Positions 1 to 5,921 are shown, counted from the first letter of the stretch. The stretch is 12,415 nucleotides of DNA from Candidatus Poribacteria bacterium (GCA_028824575.1 JAPPDN010000105.1:1380-13794), one strand, 5' to 3'. Numbers and translations: made by a program. The notes: a model not told the origin generated them from the letters alone.

Positions 1-439
1 TGACACCGTCGTTGGGAACGGTCTCCGTTACCGTGCCATCTGTATAGGCTTTGACCTCCACAGGGATCGGCGGTTCGCGAAGGATAACCTGTCCGGTAAC
101 ATCCGAAACCGCTTCAATCGTACCGTCAATCGGTGAACGCGCTTGCGATTTGAAAAGCCCGAAAAGTCCTTTGGTTGTAGCGATAATCTCGTCTTCTGAA
201 ACGGTTTCGCCTACAGATTTGAGCATGTATTCCGCAATCTCTTCCGGTGGGATACTGAGTAAGTTAGCAATATTCACCAATTGAACGTTGCCTGGCAGGT
301 CTGCCTTTGCGACAACATCCTCTGCCTTAACTGTTGTACCGGCTTGTACGAGTACCTTGCCTTCAAGCGGGAGCCGGCGTTCTTTTTCAATTGTCACCCC
401 CTCGGTCACCTTAAGACCGGGGGTATATGCATGCGCCAT
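1..439 (-). CDS. Partial protein of unknown function with barrel-sandwich (lipoyl-like) sequence
   Basis: An open minus-strand frame starts at ATG 439 and runs off the left edge without a stop (146 codons seen, C-terminus missing). A GGGG run about 8 bases before the ATG may be a weak ribosome binding site. The N-terminus reads MAHAYTPGLKVTEG. Two stretches look like the glycine/valine-rich hairpins of biotinyl/lipoyl or RnfC-type barrel-sandwich domains: residues about 22-50 (LPLEGKVLVQAG, then VVAKADLPG) and about 105-125 (SPIDGTIEAVSDVTGQVI), followed by VKAYTDGTV. No lysine in a biotinyl or lipoyl MKM/DK motif is visible, so a carrier role is not supported. There is no signal peptide. It is divergent from the neighbouring oxygenase gene. 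I do not recognise a named family; the fold guess is inference from sequence texture only. Confidence 0.7.
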   Translation of the reverse strand, partial: MAHAYTPGLKVTEGVTIEKERRLPLEGKVLVQAGTTVKAEDVVAKADLPGNVQLVNIANLLSIPPEEIAEYMLKSVGETVSEDEIIATTKGLFGLFKSQARSPIDGTIEAVSDVTGQVILREPPIPVEVKAYTDGTVTETVPNDGV

Positions 440-478
440 TAATTAGCCCCAATTCCAAAATATAATCCGTAATATGAT

Positions 479-527
479 TTTTAGGTTATAAGTTTTCAGT
501 TTTCAGTCTTCGGTCTTCAGTTACAAG
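479..527. repeat. Seven imperfect 7-base tandem repeats
   Basis: Seven successive heptamers can be read: TTTTAGG, TTATAAG, TTTTCAG, TTTTCAG, TCTTCGG, TCTTCAG, TTACAAG (consensus about TTTTCAG). They lie in the divergent spacer between the minus-strand gene ending at 439 and the oxygenase at 687. A 7-base period is not coding. Similar CAGTTATCAG-type heptamer runs occur between genes in other repeat-rich bacteria (recollection). Function is unknown. Confidence 0.7.
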
Positions 528-581
528 AGGTTATCTGTGTAAATGAACACGCTCTTAACTAATAAATCTCACTGCGATGCA

Positions 582-620
582 AACTGATGCCTGATAACTT
601 CTCTAACTGAATGCCTAATA
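582..620. repeat. Degenerate direct repeat with about 23-base period
   Basis: AACTGATGCCTGATAA (582-597) recurs as AACTGAATGCCTAATA (605-620). The core AACTGA is the reverse complement of the TCAGTT read across the heptamer run at 479-527, so the two blocks form a loose inverted pair flanking about 55 bases. This could be an eroded palindromic element. Confidence 0.35.
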
Positions 621-645
621 TATTATACCATTTTAGTTGAGTTTG

Positions 646-654
646 TGGTAGAAT
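646..654 (+). promoter_or_regulatory. Candidate extended -10 promoter of the oxygenase gene
   Basis: TGGTAGAAT fits an extended -10 (TG at 646-647, TAGAAT at 649-654), 32 bases before the ATG at 687. No convincing -35 lies at the usual distance. The same TGGTANAAT pattern occurs in the better promoter at 2478-2506. Confidence 0.35.
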
Positions 655-686
655 GAAATCAGAATTTTGATAAGGTGCAACTAACA

Positions 687-1541
687 ATGGCAACCCAAAG
701 CGTAACTTACAAGACTGATAAAATTATGCCGACGTGGGAACAACTCGCTGAGATGGGGCGCGATCTCCAATTTCACCCAAGCGTCACCGAGCAGCCAAAG
801 GTGCTGACTCAGGAACAGGTGACTGATTTCAACCGTGGCGGCTATATCAAAGGCATTCCAATTTTCGATGCAACCGAAATCGGTGAACACCGCCAATACT
901 TTGACACGCTATTGGCGAATGTCCTCTCAGAAGGCGGAAGTAGTTACTCAATTATCTCCGCGCACATGAAGTATGGAAAGGTCTATGATCTACTCACGCA
1001 CCCAAAGATCGTTGCCTGTGTAAAAGATTTGATCGGTGAAGACGTTATCGGCTGGGGTGCGCACTACTTTTGCAAAATGCCGCACGACTCAAAGACCGTC
1101 GGTTGGCATCAGGATGCCGGTTACTGGCCCCTCACACCCTCCAAAACCGTTACCGTCTGGCTCGCAATTGACGATGCATCGGTTGAAAACGGGGCGATGC
1201 GGTTCATCACGGTTTCTCGTTCGCATCACCTCGGACACTTAACCGCTCGGCACAGCGAACCCGATGAAAACAGTGTCCTGGGTCAAATCGTTGAAAACGC
1301 AGAAGAGCTCGGCGAATCGGTAGATGTTGAACTCAAAGCAGGCGAAATTTCTATCCACACCGACTTGCTTTTACACGGTTCAAACGCCAATCCTTCACCG
1401 AAACGACGGTGTGGTCTCACGCTCCGCTACTGTGCCTCCGATGTCCGGGCATCTTTTCGCTGGGATAGGGAAGGTGTCGTCGTGAGCGGAAAAGATAAAA
1501 ACGGGCATTGGAGGAACCCACCACGTCCTGCCGTCGATTAA
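687..1541 (+). CDS. Phytanoyl-CoA dioxygenase (PhyH) family Fe(II)/2-oxoglutarate oxygenase
   Basis: A 284-residue protein. An upstream in-frame GTG at 675 is possible, but AAGG at 672-675 is a ribosome binding site about 11 bases before ATG 687, so the ATG was chosen. The facial-triad motif is WHQD, with His141 and Asp143 as iron ligands. The distal histidine is His230 in LLLHGSN, followed by RRCGLTLRY (residues 240-248), whose arginine should bind the 2-oxoglutarate carboxylate. Size and motif spacing fit the PhyH family, cytoplasmic enzymes that hydroxylate an unactivated carbon using O2 and 2-oxoglutarate. The substrate is unknown; true phytanoyl-CoA activity is unlikely to be assignable from this. 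The gene stands alone, divergent from the gene to its left and convergent with the LamG gene. It is distinct from the other PhyH protein in the window (HQD versus HPD). Confidence 0.9.
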   Translation: MATQSVTYKTDKIMPTWEQLAEMGRDLQFHPSVTEQPKVLTQEQVTDFNRGGYIKGIPIFDATEIGEHRQYFDTLLANVLSEGGSSYSIISAHMKYGKVYDLLTHPKIVACVKDLIGEDVIGWGAHYFCKMPHDSKTVGWHQDAGYWPLTPSKTVTVWLAIDDASVENGAMRFITVSRSHHLGHLTARHSEPDENSVLGQIVENAEELGESVDVELKAGEISIHTDLLLHGSNANPSPKRRCGLTLRYCASDVRASFRWDREGVVVSGKDKNGHWRNPPRPAVD

Positions 1542-1619
1542 TCCAAGGTAACAGGCGAGATCGATGAAACCTAAATATTTTGCGATCTGACACTCCTGCG
1601 TTTTCAGGCGTTGCCAACA

Positions 1620-2396
1620 TCAATTCTGGGTCTTGAGTGCGCCCCAAGTTACCGCCAGTTTGCTAGTGGGTTCAACAGCCAACGCCAGTGTATGCAATCT
1701 CCTTACGTCGGCATCACTTAACGCCCCTTCAAAAATCGCAACTTCGTCAATGGCACCGGCGTACCAGATACCACCCAAGTGCTGTGTGTAGGCGATTGTC
1801 GGCTTCTGCGCAGCACCGTAAGCGATGCTGATGGGGTCAGGTGCCTCGGTCGTTTTTTTCAACTCACCGTCCAGATAAATTCGGACGGACTTTTTGTTCT
1901 CAACAACCCCAACGACATGATGCCACTCGCCATCAGCCGGGAACGGCACATAGGCGGAGGGCCAATGTTTTGCCGCGTTCGCCGTGTCCGCTCGAATCCA
2001 GATGCCAACATTATTGTTATCAAGCAGTTGGATGCCGTAGTTATATTTGTCGTAGATCGGATTTCGTGTGCCAAGGGTCGGCTTAATAATCGCCTCCATC
2101 GTCACAGAAGGAAAGAAGATGTCTTCACCCATTCGTACCAAATCAACAGCACCGTCAAAGTCAAGGGCTTCACTGCGAAACCCGTCGATTTGGTTGGGTT
2201 TGCCGGTAATGGTTCCGGTGTTCTTCCCGAAAACATCTTCAACGTCTTTTCCTTGAACGGTGCCTTTGTCAAAGGTCCAAAGTGCCGCAAGCCCCATTTT
2301 GACCCTTGGATCCTCGGCTTCTGTAGGTTGAATCACCGTGATAGAAATTACGAAACCGACGAAAAGCAGAACAGAGACAGATAATTTCGTTTTCAT
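1620..2396 (-). CDS. Secreted LamG (concanavalin A-like) domain protein
   Basis: A 258-residue protein starting at ATG 2396, with a strong ribosome binding site (AAGGAGG) about 8 bases upstream. Residues 1-27 form a signal peptide (MKTK, then a hydrophobic core, probable cleavage after TEA at residue 27). Residues about 38-235 form one LamG/Pfam Laminin_G_3-type jelly roll. Visible hallmarks are LWTFDKG near 39, ALDFDG near 77-82, TMEAIIKP near 99, GEWHHVVGV near 156, IYLDGEL near 173, and AGAIDEVAIFEGALS near 213-227. Such domains bind carbohydrate or protein ligands outside the cell; no catalytic residues can be pointed out. The last 20 residues (KLAVTWGALK near 246-255) lie beyond the LamG fold. 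The gene is convergent with the oxygenase, leaving 78 bases between the stop codons. Confidence 0.85.
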   Translation of the reverse strand: MKTKLSVSVLLFVGFVISITVIQPTEAEDPRVKMGLAALWTFDKGTVQGKDVEDVFGKNTGTITGKPNQIDGFRSEALDFDGAVDLVRMGEDIFFPSVTMEAIIKPTLGTRNPIYDKYNYGIQLLDNNNVGIWIRADTANAAKHWPSAYVPFPADGEWHHVVGVVENKKSVRIYLDGELKKTTEAPDPISIAYGAAQKPTIAYTQHLGGIWYAGAIDEVAIFEGALSDADVRRLHTLALAVEPTSKLAVTWGALKTQN

Positions 2397-2477
2397 GAAT
2401 CATCCCTCCTTAGATTCTGGTGCCTTTTAGACAATTTAAAGTACGTAACGTGAGTTTGATAAATAATTGAAAGTTTT

Positions 2478-2506
2478 TGTATAAAGAGAATCCCTTTGGT
2501 ATAATG
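2478..2506 (+). promoter_or_regulatory. Sigma70-type promoter of the transposase remnant
   Basis: TTGTAT (2478-2483), a 17-base spacer and a perfect TATAAT (2501-2506) preceded by TG one base upstream. It lies 37 bases before the ATG of the IS982-like stub, which also has a good ribosome binding site. It is probably the original transposase promoter. Confidence 0.55.
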
Positions 2507-2543
2507 AGGTCATCACAACTCTATAACCAAAAGGAGTTCTCTG

Positions 2544-2678
2544 ATGAGTATCCTAACACTTTTCTGTAAAATTGACGACTTTTTTTTACCATACGAAGTC
2601 TACCTCACACGCCACTCGCTTGAGGATGATAAATCCACTGAAACTCGCGGGCATCGGCGAACACCGAAAAAAGGCTGA
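2544..2678 (+). pseudogene. N-terminal remnant of an IS982-like transposase
   Basis: A 44-codon frame starts at ATG 2544 with AAGGAG 7 bases upstream and ends at TGA 2676. Its start, MSILTLFCKIDDFFLPYE, resembles the N-termini of IS982-family DDE transposases, which begin with an LFC-x-(I/V)DDF pattern; this is from memory. Full-length enzymes are roughly 280-300 residues, so the whole catalytic domain is missing. Downstream bases 2679-2760 show no continuation in any frame that I can recognise. The promoter and ribosome binding site look undamaged, so a 44-residue peptide could still be made. A separate small gene is possible but less likely. Confidence 0.5.
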
Positions 2679-2695
2679 GCAAATAGGGCAAATGT

Positions 2696-2729
2696 TCTAA
2701 AGTTATGGGAAACCGAACTATAACTTAGA
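2696..2729. repeat. Imperfect inverted repeat
   Basis: AAGTTAT (2700-2706) pairs with ATAACTT (2720-2726), extended by TCT/AGA across one bulged A. The loop is 2707-2719. It lies between the transposase stub and the tnpB element. It may be part of an old element end; no T-run follows, so it is not a terminator. Confidence 0.4.
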
Positions 2730-2770
2730 AAAGATACTAACCTGTGTATGAAATTGTATCACCTAATCTT

Positions 2771-2813
2771 CGGGCAGAAAGCCCAATCCTCGTAGGTTTG
2801 TGAGGAATGCCCG
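2771..2813 (+). repeat. Stem-loop resembling a relic right end of a TnpB element
   Basis: CGGGCA (2771-2776) pairs with TGCCCG (2808-2813), and inside it TCCTC (2787-2791) pairs with GAGGA (2802-2806). The stretch 2779-2806 (AAGCCCAATCCT, TAGG, GAGGA) resembles the AAGCCC..TCCT..AGG..GAGG pattern I recall from right ends and omega-RNA 3' hairpins of IS1341-type elements. It also lines up loosely with this window's own right end at 4218-4242. It lies 15 bases outside the inferred left end of the present element, so it may be the leftover of an earlier insertion. Confidence 0.35.
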
Positions 2814-2827
2814 CTCCTATATTTTCC

Positions 2828-2856
2828 TTGACTTCCGTTGTAAAATACTGTATAAC
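2828..2856 (+). promoter_or_regulatory. Strong sigma70-type promoter of tnpB
   Basis: TTGACT (2828-2833), exactly 17 bases, then TATAAC (2851-2856). Transcription should start near 2863, at the first stem of the structured leader. The TTGAC of the -35 box is also the inferred target motif just outside the element's left end, so the insertion site itself would supply most of the -35 hexamer. Confidence 0.6.
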
Positions 2857-2860
2857 GATA

Positions 2861-2949
2861 ATATCTCGTTGGCAGACATTTGTAGCGTTACCGCTTGGTA
2901 ATGTGTCTGCCTACCCCCTACAAAGGGGTAAAGGCGAGATACGAGATAT
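2861..2949 (+). ncRNA. Structured tnpB leader with three stems and two competing arms
   Basis: The closing stem pairs ATATCTCG (2861-2868) with CGAGATAT (2942-2949). Inside, GGCAGACA (2871-2878) pairs with TGTCTGCC (2904-2911), enclosing TTACC-GCTT-GGTAA (2888-2901). TACCCC (2912-2917) pairs with GGGGTA (2925-2930). A second CGAGATA (2935-2941) can replace the 3' arm of the closing stem. The only Shine-Dalgarno-like bases near ATG 2953 are GAG at 2943-2945, inside that arm. The predicted transcript start (about 2863) falls at the first stem. It could be a translational control leader, a TnpB-binding site, or simply the folded left end used in single-strand transposition. Confidence 0.55.
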
Positions 2950-2952
2950 GCC

Positions 2953-4233
2953 ATGAGATTAACATTCAAGTATCCTGTGTATCCTACCGAAACACAGGAA
3001 ATAACATTATTAAACTGGCTTGTCCACCTCTGCGAACTCCAGAATTCTGCGCGCCATGATCGCAAGGTTGCTTGGGAGACTGAACGCGAAAAAGTTTCTT
3101 GTTACGACCAACAACAGAAGTTGACGATTGCCCGTAAAAAATACGATGACTTTCGCCAAGTGCCTCAGGATATGCAGGTCTGTGCTTTGGAACGCACCGA
3201 TAAAGCGTTTGACAGTTTCTATAGACGCTGCGAAGAAGGCACTGCGAAAAAGGGGTATCCAAGACACAGGAAACAGATTAGGTCTATGTCGTGGAAACTC
3301 CGTAAACAGAAAGTTAGGGATAAATCCACAGGTGAGTATAAACGTGCCCGAGAAAATCCTATCCGAGAAACCTCATGGAAACACGACCGTTTGAAAGTGC
3401 CAAAACTTGGTGAAGTCAAGCTATACATGCACCGCCCACTTCAAGGCGATCCAAAAGAAGTCACGCTTGTGAAAAAAGCAAGTGGTTGGTATGCCCATAT
3501 TTCCTGTGAACTCCCTGATACACCAAAAGCTGAACCGACGGACGCGATTGCCGTTGATATGGGAACAACCCACTATTTGACCACTTCCGAAGGAGAAAAA
3601 GAGGACAACCCCCGTTGGTATCGTGAAGCAGAAGGACTTATACGGAAACACTCTAAAGACCTTTCGCGTAAGAAGTTGGGTTCTAACCGTAGAAAGAAGC
3701 AATAGCAGAAACTCGCTTTACATCATGAGCAGACAGCGAATAGGCGCAAAGACTTTATCGGTAAACTCGTTTACAAACTCTACTATCATAAGAAAAACAG
3801 TGTGTTAGTCGCTGAAAATCTAAATACCTCCAACATGGTCAAGAACAAATACCTCAGCAAGAGCATTTCCGATGCGTCTTGGGCAACCTTCTTTCAGTGG
3901 GTTGGGAACATAGCCGAAAGAGACGGTTTCCATTTCCACCAAGTTGATCCCAAGAATACCTCGCAAATCTGCTCAAATTGCGGTCAGAAATCGCCAAAGA
4001 AACTTTCGCTGGCGATACGAACTTTTGATTGTCAGTTTTGTGGCAAGGCTATGGATAGAGATCACAACGCTGCATTAAACATTCTCTTTAGGGCAGCTGC
4101 TGCCCTTCGTGGAGAGCGGTGGGTTGCCACCCTCTATGAAACGAGAAACAAGAACGAAGCAAAAAAGATTTCGGGCTTTAAGCACGCCGAGCAACTTCTG
4201 TTGTTTGACGCTGTTACAAGCCCAAGTCTTTAG
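2953..4233 (+). pseudogene. tnpB: TnpB RNA-guided nuclease, interrupted by one amber codon
   Basis: One reading frame of 427 codons (including the final stop) runs from ATG 2953 to TAA 4233 and is broken only by TAG at 3703-3705 (codon 251, within CAA-TAG-CAG). It starts MRLTFKYPVYPTETQ, typical of TnpB. RuvC residues are visible: Asp202 in AVDMGTT, Glu288 in VLVAENLN, and Asp370 in DRDHNAALN. A C4 zinc finger is formed by Cys340, Cys343, Cys360 and Cys363. TnpB is an omega-RNA-guided DNA nuclease that helps IS200/IS605 elements persist. The first product (250 residues) would keep only the N-terminal domains and RuvC-I; a GTG at 3802 could begin a 143-residue fragment with Glu288, the zinc finger and Asp370. 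Without readthrough neither is active. The single lesion suggests recent inactivation. Minus-strand genes nearby use TAG and TGA as true stops, so a genome-wide amber reassignment is unlikely. Confidence 0.85.
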
Positions 4234-4248
4234 GCTTGGGTAGTTGAC
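4091..4248 (+). ncRNA. Probable omega-RNA (TnpB guide RNA scaffold), overlapping the 3' end of tnpB
   Basis: The 3' end of tnpB is rich in short stems: GGGCAGC-T-GCTGCCC (4091-4105), GGTGG-GTTG-CCACC (4118-4131) and the terminal CCCAAG/CTTGGG hairpin (4221-4240), ending TAGTTGAC at 4248. In studied TnpB systems the omega-RNA overlaps the gene's 3' end and its guide is the DNA just past the right end. Here the guide would begin at 4249 with TGTTCATTGTTTAAATCCAC. The 5' limit is a guess from the first hairpin; the scaffold may start earlier. Confidence 0.45.
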
Positions 4249-4270
4249 TGTTCATTGTTTAAATCCACGC

Positions 4271-4302
4271 AAAAAAATTAAAGCCGCGCAACGCATTGCG
4301 CG
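4271..4302 (-). terminator. Probable intrinsic terminator of the sigma-permease operon
   Basis: Read on the minus strand, CGCGCAA-TGCG-TTGCGCG is a perfect 7-bp GC-rich stem followed by GCTTTAATTTTTTT. It is about 120 bases past the stop of the last permease gene. The T-run starts a few bases late, which lowers confidence. Confidence 0.5.
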
Positions 4303-4311
4303 ACTACAAAC
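4285..4311. repeat. REP-like palindrome with ACTACAAAC tail, copy 1
   Basis: A perfect 7-bp stem CGCGCAA/TTGCGCG (4285-4291, 4296-4302) is followed at once by ACTACAAAC (4303-4311). The same 9-base tail follows a different stem at 5939-5947, and CTACAAAA follows a third stem near 11008. Stem sequence varies while stem form and tail persist, as in REP-like families. Confidence 0.6.
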
Positions 4312-4324
4312 GGTACTACTAACA

Positions 4325-4412
4325 GTGTTGGGTTTCGCTTACGCTCTACCCAACCTACGATGAAGTGTAGATGTTGAATTTTTGGGTTTTGCTACACCCT
4401 AATCAACCTACA
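4325..4412. repeat. Two adjacent hairpin repeats of the GTTGGGT...ACCCAACCTAC type
   Basis: Copy one pairs GTTGGGT (4327-4333) with ACCCAAC (4348-4354) and ends CAACCTACG. Copy two is degenerate, pairing GTTGA (4373-4377) with TCAAC (4403-4407) and GGGT (4384-4387) with ACCC (4396-4399), and ends CAACCTACA. I recall similar interspersed repeats between genes in cyanobacteria and other repeat-rich genomes. No gene is visible in 4249-4419. Confidence 0.6.
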
Positions 4413-4419
4413 GAATCGG

Positions 4420-5889
4420 TTATTTCACATCGCTCCGCAAAAACGCTAAGACAGCCAACATAAACAGAAGTAGCGAGAGTAAAATTAACAACGTCAGATC
4501 CAACAGCGCCGATTTGAAAGTGATACCCAAGGTCAGTTTTTCTGAAAATTTGGGGATGCTACTAAAGGCAACTGGTTTTTGGGACAATCCTTCCTTGACA
4601 AGATAGACGTGATAACTTTCTTTATCCCCACCGTCCTCAGATCTGATAAAATTAACGAACTGTTGTCTGTAGCGGCGCGCGTGTTGGACAAATCTTTTAT
4701 GTCTGACGAATCCGGTACCAGTTAGCGATTCTAAAGCATATTTGTAGACAGCCGCTGGAGACAATCGCGTGATTTGTTGCGTAAACGCAACCTGTGCGAA
4801 CTGTTTATTGAGATGTTCGTCATTGATGTTGCTCTTGGCATCAGCATGTTCGTTTAGATAGTCAGCCCACATCCTTAACACTTCAATTTTAGGAGGGGTG
4901 TCGGAAGGCGACCCTGTTCTGTAAAGTTTGTCTTCTTCTTTATATCGAGTGTCAATTTCGCCTTCCTTTGCTTTCTTTATCCGAGATATTTCACTGCTGG
5001 AGGGGACCTGCTTGAAGCCGCTTGCCAATACTCCCATCGTGTTCGGAATAAGTACCACAAAGACGATCCAAATTAACAACAACGTCAACAAGCTGCTTGA
5101 CGAATTAGAAAATTGACTTGAGATAAACAGTCCAAGCCATAAGAATATTGAGATGTAGACAGCGGAAGTAACAAAGATTATCGCCACCCGCACCCATTCG
5201 CCTCCGCTAAACGACACTAATCTCGACGCATTGACGACCATTAAGTTCAGCAGTACCCCAATAAACAACGGAATCAAGATCGTGAGAAACGCACCGCTGA
5301 ATTTTCCGAACAGTACAGTCGCGCGGGACACGGAATTAGCCATGAGTAAGCTTAACGTTCCTGTTTCACGCTCTCCAGAGATGGCATCGTAAGTGAACAG
5401 GATCGCCATAAAACTCATAACCAACCCGATGATGAACGTCCAATCTAATTCCGTGAAATTGGGTAATGAATCATTTTTGCGGGATATGTCTTGTGGATAC
5501 TGAAGCCACCAGTTCGGTGACCAAGAGTAGCTGAAACTAAAATCAGGCGTTGTCATACCGATGCTGGAACCACCACTATAGGCACCTTCAACTCGCTTTG
5601 GTAAGTTCGCATCTTCGCCGGTAGCGATGAAGGTTAATGGGCTCACGGATTTGTACAGATCGCCTGGACCTTTTACTGCAAGTTCACCTAAATTACGGCT
5701 TTTCTTTTTCAACGACTCAACGGCTTTGTGCGTATCTTCAGAATATTCCGCGAGCCTTCGCGGATATCGACTGCTCACAAATATCACGGCATTCATCACC
5801 ATCAACACCATTACCAGAATCAGCGTGAGTGCGAATCGAAAACGTGTCAAATTATCAAGGATTTCCCGTTTTGCTATGTGCCAGATCAT
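4420..5889 (-). CDS. ABC-2 type transporter permease (second of a tandem pair)
   Basis: A 489-residue membrane protein. ATG 5889 was chosen over an upstream TTG at 5931 because AAGGA lies 5-6 bases before it, the TTG lies inside a repeat hairpin, and the start MIWHIAKREIL then matches the paralog's MLWTIVRREIT. Six hydrophobic helices are seen at about 18-38, 150-168, 199-219, 233-256, 266-287 and 461-483. A large loop of about 110 residues follows helix 1, and a charged loop of about 170 residues precedes helix 6. YDAISGERETGTL (167-179) followed by SRATVLFGK is the signature of NosY-like/ABC-2 membrane proteins. The C-terminus is FLRSDVK. It should form a heterodimer with the upstream paralog and need an ATPase not encoded nearby. 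The substrate is unknown; export is typical for ABC-2 permeases. Confidence 0.85.
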   Translation of the reverse strand: MIWHIAKREILDNLTRFRFALTLILVMVLMVMNAVIFVSSRYPRRLAEYSEDTHKAVESLKKKSRNLGELAVKGPGDLYKSVSPLTFIATGEDANLPKRVEGAYSGGSSIGMTTPDFSFSYSWSPNWWLQYPQDISRKNDSLPNFTELDWTFIIGLVMSFMAILFTYDAISGERETGTLSLLMANSVSRATVLFGKFSGAFLTILIPLFIGVLLNLMVVNASRLVSFSGGEWVRVAIIFVTSAVYISIFLWLGLFISSQFSNSSSSLLTLLLIWIVFVVLIPNTMGVLASGFKQVPSSSEISRIKKAKEGEIDTRYKEEDKLYRTGSPSDTPPKIEVLRMWADYLNEHADAKSNINDEHLNKQFAQVAFTQQITRLSPAAVYKYALESLTGTGFVRHKRFVQHARRYRQQFVNFIRSEDGGDKESYHVYLVKEGLSQKPVAFSSIPKFSEKLTLGITFKSALLDLTLLILLSLLLFMLAVLAFLRSDVK

Positions 5890-5921
5890 GTTGTCCTTTT
5901 TTTTGCTATCATTTGAAAGAC

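Larger units (their letters stand above)
2833..4248 (+). mobile_element. IS605/IS1341-type element carrying only tnpB
   Basis: The right end has the hairpin CCCAAG (4221-4226)/CTTGGG (4235-4240) followed by TAGTTGAC, ending at 4248. The left flank has TTGAC at 2828-2832. Joining the flanks gives TTGAC followed by TGTTCATTG, a plausible empty site without target duplication, as expected for the family. From memory ISDra2 uses TTGAT on the left and TTGAC on the right. No tnpA (Y1 transposase) is present, so movement would need a helper enzyme. The boundaries are inferred, not proven by an empty-site comparison. Confidence 0.6.

Noticed and set aside
51..284. Short plus-strand frame at the left edge
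   Set aside because: It is antisense to the partial minus-strand gene 1-439, whose translation looks like real protein and whose start is sensibly placed.
479..527. CRISPR-like array
   Set aside because: Units are 7 bases with no spacers, and no cas gene is present; it is a simple tandem repeat.
675..686. GTG at 675 as start of the first PhyH gene
   Set aside because: The AAGG ribosome site overlaps this GTG and is correctly spaced for ATG 687.
1779..2384. Long plus-strand frame of about 200 codons opposite the LamG gene
   Set aside because: It lies entirely antisense to a well-supported LamG gene with signal peptide and strong ribosome site; its translation shows no recognisable family.
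2771..2820. Intrinsic terminator
   Set aside because: The stem is not followed by a T-run (CTCCTATATTTT), and no plus-strand gene ends just before it apart from the transposase stub.
3703..3705. Amber codon as evidence of a recoded genetic code
   Set aside because: TAG is used as a real stop at 5964-5966 and no other gene here has an internal TAG.
3802..4233. Independent small zinc-finger gene
   Set aside because: It is in the same frame as the first part of tnpB, completes its RuvC domain, and its GTG lacks a ribosome site; it is the 3' half of the broken gene.
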